Source: an uncultured Micrococcus sp. (GTDB taxonomy: Bacteria; Actinomycetota; Actinomycetes; Actinomycetales; Micrococcaceae). From it: a DNA stretch of 9,260 nt. How positions within the stretch are numbered: position 1 is the stretch's first letter; the number at the start of each line of letters is the position of its first letter. A program made the translations under genes and the position numbers. A model generated the notes under the pieces. That model searched no databases. It saw only the letters and a program-made list of their open reading frames with translations, and was not told where the DNA came from. The stretch lies in assembly GCA_946222435.1 (NCBI GenBank), contig CAMIOJ010000062.1, forward strand, positions 1 to 9,260. Direction: 5' to 3'. Positions 1-7,909 of the stretch are shown here, one piece after another.

Positions 1-253
1 CCTCCCCCTCGGAGGCGCCCTTGACGATGCCGGCGATGTCCACGAAGGACACCGTCGCCGGCAGGATCCGCTCGGAGCCGAAGATCTCGGCCAGCTGCGG
101 CAGGCGCTCATCCGGCAGATTCACCACGCCCACGTTCGGCTCGATCGTCGCGAACGGATAATTCGCCGCGAGGACGGTCTGGCGGGTGAGTGCGTTGAAC
201 AGGGTCGACTTGCCCACATTGGGAAGTCCCACGAATCCGATAGTCAGTGCCAC
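1..253 (-). CDS. ychF: YchF/Obg-family P-loop ATPase/GTPase, 5' part
   Basis: Reading leftwards from GTG at 253-251, the first 84 codons give a protein beginning MALTIGFVGLPNVGKSTLFN. It has the G1 P-loop GLPNVGKST at residues 9-17, the hallmark NYPFATIEPNVG at about 32-43 and the G3 box DIAGIVKGAS near 72-81. These are characteristic of YchF (OLA1), a TRAFAC-class P-loop protein that prefers ATP over GTP, binds ribosomes and is linked to translation and stress responses. The family is about 360 residues, so the rest, including the coiled-coil and TGS domains, lies beyond position 1. The start is chosen because the family begins a few residues before GFVGLPNVGKST. An ATG at 263-261 is out of frame. 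A weak AGGA lies about 8 bases upstream. The gene diverges from the next one, with only 36 bases between the two annotated starts. Confidence 0.96.
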   Translation of the reverse strand, partial: MALTIGFVGLPNVGKSTLFNALTRQTVLAANYPFATIEPNVGVVNLPDERLPQLAEIFGSERILPATVSFVDIAGIVKGASEGE

Positions 254-289
254 GGTCGACCATCCTACCGGCGCGCCCACTTCGGTAGC

Positions 290-784
290 GTGGACCCTGT
301 GAACCAGAGCACCTCCCCCACCGGCAGCCCCTTTCCTGACGACGGCACCTCACCCTCCGAGGGCACCTCGCCCGCAGGTGTGGTCGGCCCCTCGGACGAG
401 ATGGTCCCCCTGATCGGCCTGGCCGTGGAGCACAGGCTGGACCTGATGGGCCGCGGCGAGGACCTCGAGCCCACCGTCCTGGCCATCACAGCGGACGGCA
501 TGCGCGGCATGTGGACGAGCCCGGAGATGACCCCGGAGGACGCCGCAGGCTTCGTCGGACGGATCGAACCGCGTCCGGCGCGCGCCGTGGCCGTCTTCGA
601 CGGCGGTGTCCAGACGGACGAGGGCCTCACGCCCGCCTACTTCGTGGAATCGTTCGAGGCCGGGCAGGACGTGTCCGTGCGGCTGGTGGTCCCGCATGAC
701 GTGGGGCACGCCGAGGAGGGCATCGCACCGAAGGCCCTGGGCGAGCCGACTCTGGTGGCCAACGGACCGAACCCGCTCGCCTGA
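290..784 (+). CDS. Uncharacterised acidic protein with low-complexity N-terminus
   Basis: An open frame of 164 residues with the strong G/C third-position bias of its neighbours, so I take it as a real gene. I do not recognise a family. The first 37 residues are Ser/Thr/Pro/Gly rich and contain two related GTSP blocks. The rest (residues 38-164) looks like one small folded acidic domain with alternating strands and helices (VLAITADGM, AVAVFDGGV, DVSVRLVVP). No signal peptide or membrane segment is visible, so it is probably cytosolic. Possible starts are GTG 290, GTG 299 and ATG 401. None has a good ribosome binding site. The G/C-rich third positions continue back to 290, which supports the long form, while ATG 401 would leave more promoter room between this gene and the divergent ychF. 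The next gene on the same strand begins 90 bases after the stop. Confidence 0.7.
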   Translation: MDPVNQSTSPTGSPFPDDGTSPSEGTSPAGVVGPSDEMVPLIGLAVEHRLDLMGRGEDLEPTVLAITADGMRGMWTSPEMTPEDAAGFVGRIEPRPARAVAVFDGGVQTDEGLTPAYFVESFEAGQDVSVRLVVPHDVGHAEEGIAPKALGEPTLVANGPNPLA

Positions 785-801
785 GCCGCCGCCAGCGCAC
801 C

Positions 802-817
802 CATGACATCCGTCATG
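802..817. promoter_or_regulatory. Operator-like inverted repeat before the ABC/two-component operon
   Basis: A perfect 6-base inverted repeat with a 4-base centre, CATGAC-ATCC-GTCATG, lies 57 bases before the ATG of the ABC ATPase gene. NarL/LuxR-type response regulators bind short dyads of this size as dimers, and the operon it precedes encodes such a regulator, so autoregulation is a natural inference. Eight bases downstream is CTGACA (826-831), which could act as a -35 element, but I cannot find a convincing -10 about 17 bases further on. The dyad is seen directly; its role is inferred. Confidence 0.55.
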
Positions 818-874
818 CCCAAGTGCTGACACTCGGCAGATCCGCCGGCGCGCCGCGCAGACCAGGCTGGTCCC

Positions 875-1834
875 ATGACCAGCACGCAGCAGACCTCAGC
901 CCCCGAGCCTCCCGCCCCTGACCCAGGCCACGGCACCGACCTCGCCGTCTCCGCCGCGGACGTCCACAAGCGATTCGGCAAGGTCCACGCCGTGGACGGC
1001 GTGGACCTTACCGTCCCCCGCGGTGAGGTGCTCGCCCTGCTCGGCCCGAACGGCGCCGGCAAGACCACCTTCCTGGACATGGTCCTGGGCTTCACTGCTC
1101 CGTCCTCCGGCAGCCTGGCCGTCTTCGGCGGAGCCGCCCGACAGGCCGTGGCCGCAGGCCGTGTGGGGGCCGTGCTCCAGACCGGGGCGCTGCTCCAGGA
1201 CCTCACGGTCGAGCAGACCCTGCACTACGTGGCCGGCTGCCACCGACGTCCCCTGCCGGTGGCCGACGTGATCGAGCGCGCCGGCCTCGCACACCTGGCC
1301 GACCGGGGCGTGAACGAATGCTCTGGCGGTGAGCAGCAGCGCCTCCGCTTCGGCCTCGCCCTGCTCACCGACCCGGAGCTGCTCGTCTTGGACGAGCCCA
1401 CCGCCGGAATGGACGTCGGCGCCCGGGCCGAGTTCTGGGACGCCATGCACGCCGAGGCGGACCGTGGCCGCACCGTCGTGTTCGCCACCCACTATCTCCA
1501 GGAGGCCTCGGACTTCGCCGATCGCATCGTCCTGCTGCGCGACGGGCAGGTCCACCGTGCCGGCACCGTCCACGAGCTGACGGACGGCGCCCCGCGCACC
1601 GTGGCCTGCCGCTGGACGGGTTCGCAGACGGACCCGGCTCCGTCCGAGATCGCGGCCGACCACAGCGCCGCGCTCGTATCCGGTCCTGACGCGGACCGTG
1701 TCCGCTTCGAGGTCGCAGGAGGGCCGGTCGCCGCAGATCGGCTCGTCCACACTCTGCTGAGCCGTTCCCTGGGCGCCGACCTGCAGGTCGAGCGCGCCAC
1801 CCTTGACCGCATCTTCATGGAGGCCACCGCATGA
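875..1834 (+). CDS. ABC transporter ATP-binding protein (drug/lipid export type)
   Basis: A 319-residue ATPase subunit of an ABC-2 type transporter that powers the permease encoded next. Visible motifs in order are Walker A GPNGAGKT (57-64), the Q-loop glutamine at 102, the signature CSGGEQQRL (149-157), Walker B LLVLDEP with the catalytic Glu at 174, the D-loop AGMD (177-180) and the switch histidine 206 in VFATH. The signature departs from the usual LSGGQ by Cys at the first position and Glu at the last, as sometimes seen in this exporter group. About 90 residues follow the nucleotide-binding core (roughly 231-319), a C-terminal extension common in CcmA/NatA-type exporters. The first 20 residues are Pro/Thr rich. 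The start ATG lacks a strong ribosome binding site (only AGG about 9 bases upstream), unlike the three downstream genes. The stop overlaps the permease start as ATGA. Substrate unknown. Confidence 0.93.
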   Translation: MTSTQQTSAPEPPAPDPGHGTDLAVSAADVHKRFGKVHAVDGVDLTVPRGEVLALLGPNGAGKTTFLDMVLGFTAPSSGSLAVFGGAARQAVAAGRVGAVLQTGALLQDLTVEQTLHYVAGCHRRPLPVADVIERAGLAHLADRGVNECSGGEQQRLRFGLALLTDPELLVLDEPTAGMDVGARAEFWDAMHAEADRGRTVVFATHYLQEASDFADRIVLLRDGQVHRAGTVHELTDGAPRTVACRWTGSQTDPAPSEIAADHSAALVSGPDADRVRFEVAGGPVAADRLVHTLLSRSLGADLQVERATLDRIFMEATA

Positions 1835-2670
1835 GCACCGCAACCGTCACCGATCAGACCCTGCGTCACGAGCGCCCGGGCCGAGCCCGGTCTTCGACGC
1901 GCATCCTCGCCGCCTTCGTCCGCCACGACCTGCTCCGCCAGCTCCGCATGTGGGATGCCCAGCTCTTCATCATCGGCCTTCCGCTGGGCATGTTCCTGCT
2001 GTTCAACACCCTCAACGGAGGATCCGACGACGGAGCCGCCTTCGCCTACGACGGGAACCTCACCGCCTACCTGATGGTGTCCATGGCCCTCTACGGTGCA
2101 GCAGTGGCGACCACCTCACTGGCCGGCACCGCCGCCACCGAGCGCCAGCTGGGCTGGGGCCGTCAGCTGGGCATGACCGCCCTGTCCCCCTCGCTGTTCG
2201 TCGCGGGCAAGGCCGTCATCGGCGGGGCAGTGGCGGTGGTCCCCGTCGTCGTGGTCTTCGTCGCCGGGTGGTTCATCGGCGCCGAGTTCGCCAGCGCCGA
2301 CCGGTGGGCCTGGGCCTTCCTGCTCACCCTGGCGGTGGCACTGCCCTTCGCCCTCTACGGGCTTGCGGCCGCCATGCTGTTCCGTTCCGAGGCCGCCGTC
2401 TCGGCCGCCGCCGGCGGGCTGGTCGTGTTCGCCTTCCTGGGCAACCTGTTCACCCCGATCAATGAGATGCTCCTCGGCGTGGCCCGATTCTCGCCGCTCT
2501 ACGGCCCCTCCCTGGTGGCCCGGTGGCCCATGATGGAGGGAGAGGTCATCCTCACCGACGCCCCGCCCGTCACCGAGCCGCTGTGGCTCGCCCTGGTCAA
2601 CATCGGCGGCTGGACTGCGGTGTTCGCGATGGTCTGTCTGCTCGCCGACCGCCGGAGGACCCGCCGATGA
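1831..2670 (+). CDS. ABC-2 type transporter permease
   Basis: A 279-residue integral membrane protein with about six hydrophobic segments, near residues 44-62, 78-101, 123-150, 159-184, 188-207 and 250-272, after a basic cytosolic N-terminus and before a basic tail (DRRRTRR). This layout, with one hydrophilic stretch between helices 5 and 6, matches ABC-2 type permeases, which pair with an ATPase such as the one encoded just upstream to export drugs, lipids or peptides. It would normally work as a dimer with two ATPase subunits. The ATG overlaps the upstream stop (ATGA), with GGAGG at 1819-1823 spaced 7 bases away, so translation is probably coupled. Its own stop overlaps the kinase start in the same way. 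Related loci with a DesK/DesR-like pair are widespread in actinobacteria and Firmicutes. The substrate cannot be read from the sequence. Confidence 0.9.
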   Translation: MSTATVTDQTLRHERPGRARSSTRILAAFVRHDLLRQLRMWDAQLFIIGLPLGMFLLFNTLNGGSDDGAAFAYDGNLTAYLMVSMALYGAAVATTSLAGTAATERQLGWGRQLGMTALSPSLFVAGKAVIGGAVAVVPVVVVFVAGWFIGAEFASADRWAWAFLLTLAVALPFALYGLAAAMLFRSEAAVSAAAGGLVVFAFLGNLFTPINEMLLGVARFSPLYGPSLVARWPMMEGEVILTDAPPVTEPLWLALVNIGGWTAVFAMVCLLADRRRTRR

Positions 2671-3920
2671 CCGCCACCCACCGTGACCCCGCCGACCGGG
2701 GCCTCGACGAAGGCTCCGGCGGCGGGTCTCCTGTCCACGATCCCGCAGCCCCGGGTCCGGAACAGGAGGGGCGCGGCGTCCTTCCCCGGTCCGAGTGGGG
2801 TGTCGTGGCAGGGTTCGCAGGAGTCTGGCTGATCTTCCTGGTCAGTGCCGTCATCGCCGAGACGGTCGTGCGCATCCACGACGGCGACCGACTCGGCCTG
2901 CTCCTGCTGCTCGTCACCTCCGCGTTGTTCTGCCTGACCTATCTGGCCGCCTTCATCGCCCCCCGCCCCCTGACGGGTCTGCCGGCTGCCGTGAACACGG
3001 CCGGATACACCGCCGTCCTCGGGTTGCTGACCATCGCCCTGTTCGGACTCATGGGCGGCAACGCGCTCAACTGCCTCCCCTACCTCACCGCCGTCTGGCT
3101 CTTCTCCTACAACCTGCGGACAGCGATCGTGTCCGTCGCCCTCGGCGCCCTGCTGGCCGTCACGCTCGCCGTCTGGCTCACCGAAGGAACGCAGCGGTTC
3201 TGGGTCACCGGGGCCATGCTCGTCGGGTTCGCGGTCATGGCTGTCGTGCGGGTGACCACTGAGCGCGAAGAGTCGATGCGGGACGTCCAGCACGAGCTGG
3301 ACCTGTCCCGCCAACGCGAGGTGCTCGCCCGGGACGTCCACGACGTCCTCGGCCACTCCCTCACCGCCGTGCATGTGAAGGCCCAGCTGGTCGCCCGGCT
3401 GATCGACGCGGACCCGGCCCGAGCGAAGGACGAGGCCGAGCAGATCGCGGCCCTGGCCCGCACCGCCATCGGCGAGGTCCGCTCCACCGTGGACGGCCTG
3501 GCGGCCCCACAGCTGGTCACCGAGCTCGCCGGCGCCCGCCGTGTCCTGTCCGACGCCGGCATCCGCGCGGACGTCCCCGGCGTCGAGGCCGCGGCCGAGG
3601 TCCCAGAGCCGGCCGCCGGACTCTTCGCGTGGGCTCTGCGCGAGGCCGTCACCAACGCTGTGCGTCACTCCGGGGCCGACCGGGTCCGGGTTCGGCTGGC
3701 ACCGGATCGCCTCGTCGTCGTGGACGACGGTGTCGGACCGGACGGCACGGTGAGCGGACACGCCCAGGCGAGCGGGCCGTCGTCGGGAAGCACGGTGCAG
3801 CGCGGCACCGGGCTGGCCGGGCTGCGGGCCCGGACTGAGGCCGCCGGTGGCACACTGCAGGTGGGCCCGGAACACCCGGGCACCGCCCGACCCGGCACCC
3901 GACTGGAGGTCACCCTGTGA
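2667..3920 (+). CDS. Membrane sensor histidine kinase, DesK-like HisKA_3 type
   Basis: A 417-residue sensor kinase, the partner of the response regulator encoded next. After a Gly/Pro-rich cytosolic leader (1-43) come five or six closely packed membrane helices (about 45-66, 75-97, 106-130, 135-148, 151-171, 176-194) with almost no extracytoplasmic domain. This suggests that it senses the membrane itself or something within it, as DesK and LiaS-type kinases do. The dimerisation and phosphoacceptor box is ARDVHDVLGHSLT with His225. The HDxxGH arrangement matches the D-x-x-x-Q/H phosphatase motif known in HisKA_3 kinases. The ATP-binding domain has the N-box EAVTNAVRH (326-334), G1 DDGVG (353-357) and G2 GTGLAGLRAR (380-389). 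The frame is open further upstream, but ATG 2667 is preferred: it overlaps the permease stop and has GGAGG at 2654-2658, 8 bases away. Confidence 0.93.
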   Translation: MTATHRDPADRGLDEGSGGGSPVHDPAAPGPEQEGRGVLPRSEWGVVAGFAGVWLIFLVSAVIAETVVRIHDGDRLGLLLLLVTSALFCLTYLAAFIAPRPLTGLPAAVNTAGYTAVLGLLTIALFGLMGGNALNCLPYLTAVWLFSYNLRTAIVSVALGALLAVTLAVWLTEGTQRFWVTGAMLVGFAVMAVVRVTTEREESMRDVQHELDLSRQREVLARDVHDVLGHSLTAVHVKAQLVARLIDADPARAKDEAEQIAALARTAIGEVRSTVDGLAAPQLVTELAGARRVLSDAGIRADVPGVEAAAEVPEPAAGLFAWALREAVTNAVRHSGADRVRVRLAPDRLVVVDDGVGPDGTVSGHAQASGPSSGSTVQRGTGLAGLRARTEAAGGTLQVGPEHPGTARPGTRLEVTL

Positions 3921-4537
3921 GCACCGACGCCCCGCTGCGCCTGCTGCTGGCGGACGACCAGTCCCTGGTGCGTGCCGGCCTGGCGGCCCTGCTGGACCTC
4001 GAGCCGGACATGGAGGTCGTGGCCCAGACGGACTCCGGGGCGGACGTGGTCGCGCTGGTGCACGAGCAGGCGGTGGACGTGGCCCTGCTGGACGTGGAGA
4101 TGCCCGGTGTGGACGGGATCGGGGCGGCCGCGGCGCTGCGGGCCTCCGGAGCGGGCTGCCGGGTGCTGATCGTGACGACGTTCGGCCGGCCCGGATACCT
4201 GTCCCGGGCGCTGGAGGCCGGGGCGAACGGATTCGTGGTCAAGGACGTGCCCGCCGAGCAGCTCGCGGATGCCGTGCGGCGGGTGGCCCGCGGCGAGCGG
4301 GTGGTGGACCCGTCGCTGGCGGCCGAGACCCTGTCCCTCGGCGGCAGCCCGCTGACCGAGCGGGAGCGGGACGTGCTGCGAGCCGCCCTGGAGGGCGCGC
4401 CCGTGCGTCAGATCGCCGCCGCCCTGCACCTGTCCCCCGGCACGGTCCGCAACCACCTCTCCAGCGCAATCGGCAAGACCCACACCTCCACCCGCGCCGA
4501 GGCCGCCGCCGTCGCCCGGGACCGCGGCTGGCTCTGA
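3917..4537 (+). CDS. NarL/LuxR-family two-component response regulator
   Basis: A 206-residue regulator. The receiver domain (about 7-122) has the acidic pair Asp13-Asp14, the phosphoacceptor Asp59 in LLDVEMPGVDG, Thr87/Thr88 and the conserved Lys109 in FVVKD. The C-terminal LuxR-type helix-turn-helix spans about 144-204, with LTERERDVL (146-154) and the recognition region SPGTVRNHLSSAIGK (173-187). It should be phosphorylated by the kinase encoded upstream and then bind DNA as a dimer. The closest functional types I can name are DesR/LiaR-like regulators that control an adjacent ABC transporter. Start is GTG at 3917, overlapping the kinase stop as GTGA, with GGAGG at 3905-3909 spaced 7 bases. 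The most obvious target is the dyad at 802-817 before the operon. No clear terminator hairpin with a T-run follows the gene. Confidence 0.95.
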   Translation: MSTDAPLRLLLADDQSLVRAGLAALLDLEPDMEVVAQTDSGADVVALVHEQAVDVALLDVEMPGVDGIGAAAALRASGAGCRVLIVTTFGRPGYLSRALEAGANGFVVKDVPAEQLADAVRRVARGERVVDPSLAAETLSLGGSPLTERERDVLRAALEGAPVRQIAAALHLSPGTVRNHLSSAIGKTHTSTRAEAAAVARDRGWL

Positions 4538-4576
4538 GCCTGCCCGCCTCCCGCGGCACGGCGCGCCCGGCGCACT

Positions 4577-4636
4577 GGCGGACCGGCGGACCGGCGGACC
4601 GGCGGACCGGCGGACCGGCGGACCGGCGGACCGGCG
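4577..4636. repeat. 8-bp tandem repeat, GGCGGACC x 7.5
   Basis: Seven perfect head-to-tail copies of the 8-base unit GGCGGACC fill 4577-4632, and the first four bases of an eighth copy follow (4633-4636). The array sits in the 141-base gap between the response regulator stop and the rmuC start and has no substitutions. Perfect short units of this kind are prone to slipped-strand copy-number change. The unit is not a multiple of three, so each gain or loss would shift frame in any reading through it, but no gene appears to be translated across it. It is too short and lacks spacers for a CRISPR array. Confidence 0.95.
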
Positions 4637-4637
4637 A

Positions 4638-4678
4638 GGACGGTCTATCCCGTCCGCCCCGGGTGGCACCCTGGGTGC
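4638..4678. promoter_or_regulatory. Two dyads between the tandem repeat and rmuC
   Basis: Directly after the 8-bp repeats is an inverted repeat GGACGG-TCTATC-CCGTCC (arms 4638-4643 and 4650-4655). It could be an operator or a small RNA hairpin. A second, near-continuous dyad, GCACCC-T-GGGTGC (4666-4678), ends at the base before the rmuC ATG. Because its centre is one base it cannot fold as a simple RNA hairpin, so if it is functional it would more likely act as a DNA site. No good promoter hexamers or ribosome binding site are visible in this stretch. Function is a guess; the dyads are read directly. Confidence 0.35.
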
Positions 4679-5926
4679 ATGGACGTCTTCTCTCTGATCC
4701 TCGGCCTGGTCCTGGGCCTCCTGCTGGGCGCCGCTCTGGCAGCCTGGCTGTACGCCTCCCGTGCCCGTGCGCGGGAGGAAGAGCTGCACCGCCGCGCGGA
4801 GCAGGCCGCGGACGAGGCCGCGCGCTCCCGTGAACGGCTGGCGCGCGCAGAGACCTCGGTGCGGATGCTCGAGCGAGGACGGGCCGAGCAGGAGGAGTCC
4901 CGGCGACGGGACGCGGACGTGCTCAAGGCCCTCGCGCCCATGGGCGAGCGCATGCGGCACCTGCAGGAGCAGGTGGCGGTGCTGGAGCGGGACCGCGTGG
5001 ACCAGTTCGCCGCACTCGGCGAGCAGCTGCGCCAGGCCGCCCGGACGGACTCGGCGCTGATGCACCAGACCACGGAGCTGCTCTCCACGCTGAAGTCCAC
5101 CACCGCCCGCGGCCACTGGGGCGAGGTGCAGCTGCGCCGGGTGGTGGAGGCCGCCGGGATGCTGCCCCACACGGACTTCGCCGAGCAGACCACCCTCTCC
5201 GGCGCCGAAGGGCAGCGGCTGCGCCCGGACCTGCTGGTGCAGCTGCCCGGGGGCAAGGCCCTGGCCGTGGACGCCAAGGCCCCGGCCGCGGACGGCGTGG
5301 CCGCTCAGCACCTGGCGGACGAGCATGACGATCAGGCCCGCGAGCACCGCCGGCAGCTGCGAGCCCGGCACGCGGCGGCTGTGCGCCGGCACGTGGACGC
5401 CCTCGCGGCCAAGGGCTACTGGTCCGGGCTCGAGGAGAGCCCGGAGCTCGTGCTCTGCTTCCTGCCCTCGGAGTCCCTGCTCGCCACCGCACTCGAGGAG
5501 GATCCCGGCCTGCTGGACCACGCGTTCGCCCGCGGGGTGGCGCTGGTGGCACCGGTGTCCCTGCTCACCGCCCTGAAGTCCGTGGCCCACGCCTGGCGGC
5601 AGGAGCGGATCGCCCAGGACGCCCACCAGGTGGTGGCCGCGGCCCGCCAGCTCTACGAGCGTCTCGGCACGCTCGGCGGGCACCTGACCAGGCTGGGCTC
5701 CTCGCTCGGGAAGTCCGTGGAGCACTACAACCGGATGCTCGGCACCCTGGAGACCCGCGTGCTCCCCTCCGCCCGGCGGATCCAGGAGCTGAACCCGCAG
5801 CTGGAGTCCACGCTCGAGGACGCGCGTGCCGTGGAACAGCTCCCCCGCCCGCTGGCCGCCCCGGAGCTCACGGCGCAGCAGGGCGAGCTGTGGGAGGACG
5901 GGGACGGAGAGGGCCGGGACGGGTAG
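4679..5926 (+). CDS. rmuC: DNA recombination protein RmuC homologue
   Basis: A 415-residue protein with the full RmuC layout: one N-terminal membrane helix (4-23), a long charged coiled-coil region (about 27-130) and the RmuC domain. The domain contains RGHWGEVQLRRVVEAAGM (144-161) and LRPDLLVQLP followed by AVDAKAP (181-202), whose Asp/Lys pattern resembles a PD-(D/E)xK nuclease core. In E. coli RmuC limits inversion at short inverted repeats; the biochemical activity is not well defined. The ATG at 4679 is the only possible start: the frame is open back to the regulator stop, but no ATG, GTG or TTG codon occurs in it between 4538 and 4679. No ribosome binding site is evident. The tail (about 404-415, EDGDGEGRDG) is acidic and Gly-rich, and similar purine-rich GGACGG sequence continues past the stop. 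In relatives rmuC is often found near ychF and ispH, which flank it here (recalled, not checked). Confidence 0.93.
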   Translation: MDVFSLILGLVLGLLLGAALAAWLYASRARAREEELHRRAEQAADEAARSRERLARAETSVRMLERGRAEQEESRRRDADVLKALAPMGERMRHLQEQVAVLERDRVDQFAALGEQLRQAARTDSALMHQTTELLSTLKSTTARGHWGEVQLRRVVEAAGMLPHTDFAEQTTLSGAEGQRLRPDLLVQLPGGKALAVDAKAPAADGVAAQHLADEHDDQAREHRRQLRARHAAAVRRHVDALAAKGYWSGLEESPELVLCFLPSESLLATALEEDPGLLDHAFARGVALVAPVSLLTALKSVAHAWRQERIAQDAHQVVAAARQLYERLGTLGGHLTRLGSSLGKSVEHYNRMLGTLETRVLPSARRIQELNPQLESTLEDARAVEQLPRPLAAPELTAQQGELWEDGDGEGRDG

Positions 5927-6139
5927 GGCGGCGCGGAGCAGGACGGCGACGGGCTGGAAAGGGACGGCGGGGAGGCGGCTGACGCATCACGCTGACCTGA
6001 ACGGGCGGGCCAGAAACAGGTGACACAGAGCACACGACACCGCGTTGCGCTGTTACCTTTGCACCAGGAGCATCACAGCACGTCCACATGCCCGCGGTGG
6101 CTCCGCACGGCGCCCGCCTGACTGCACAAAGGAGTGGCC

Positions 6140-7837
<1,698 letters not shown>

Positions 7838-7844
7838 GGCCGGC

Positions 7845-7861
7845 CCCGGGGACACCCCGGG
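7845..7861 (+). terminator. First hairpin after the SLC13 gene
   Basis: A perfect 7-base stem, CCCGGGG and CCCCGGG, with a 3-base loop (ACA) begins 7 bases after the SLC13 stop codon. It has no T-run. It may help terminate the transcript, or protect its 3' end together with the longer hairpin just downstream. Confidence 0.5.
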
Positions 7862-7865
7862 CACA

Positions 7866-7909
7866 CGCGAAGGGCCCCTGCCGGAACGGATCCGGCGGGG
7901 CCCTTCGTG
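7866..7909. terminator. Strong terminator hairpin in the convergent spacer
   Basis: The arms CGAAGGGCCCC-T-GCCGG (7868-7884) and CCGGCGGGGCCCTTCG (7892-7907) form a 16-base-pair stem with a single bulged T and the 7-base loop AACGGAT. A G-T pair and a C-G pair extend it to 7866 and 7909. It lies 28 bases after the SLC13 stop. It has no T-run on either strand, as is common for high-GC actinobacterial terminators. It could also stop transcripts arriving from ispH on the other strand. Confidence 0.88.

Noticed and set aside
2499..3875. 458-codon open frame on the minus strand opposite the kinase gene
   Set aside because: It is an antisense shadow of a kinase with all its motifs intact, and the composition is typical of such shadows.
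4577..4636. Possible CRISPR array
   Set aside because: The units are only 8 bases, directly contiguous, with no spacers and no cas genes nearby.
3665..5725. Very long open frame on the minus strand opposite the kinase, regulator and rmuC genes
   Set aside because: Its product is Gly/Gln/His/Arg-rich with no recognisable domain, and it lies antisense to three clearly identified genes. Long antisense frames are expected at this GC content.
6021..6058. Promoter for the SLC13 gene using GTGACA as -35 and TTACCT as -10
   Set aside because: The spacing is 27 bases, too long for a standard promoter, and no better pair was found.
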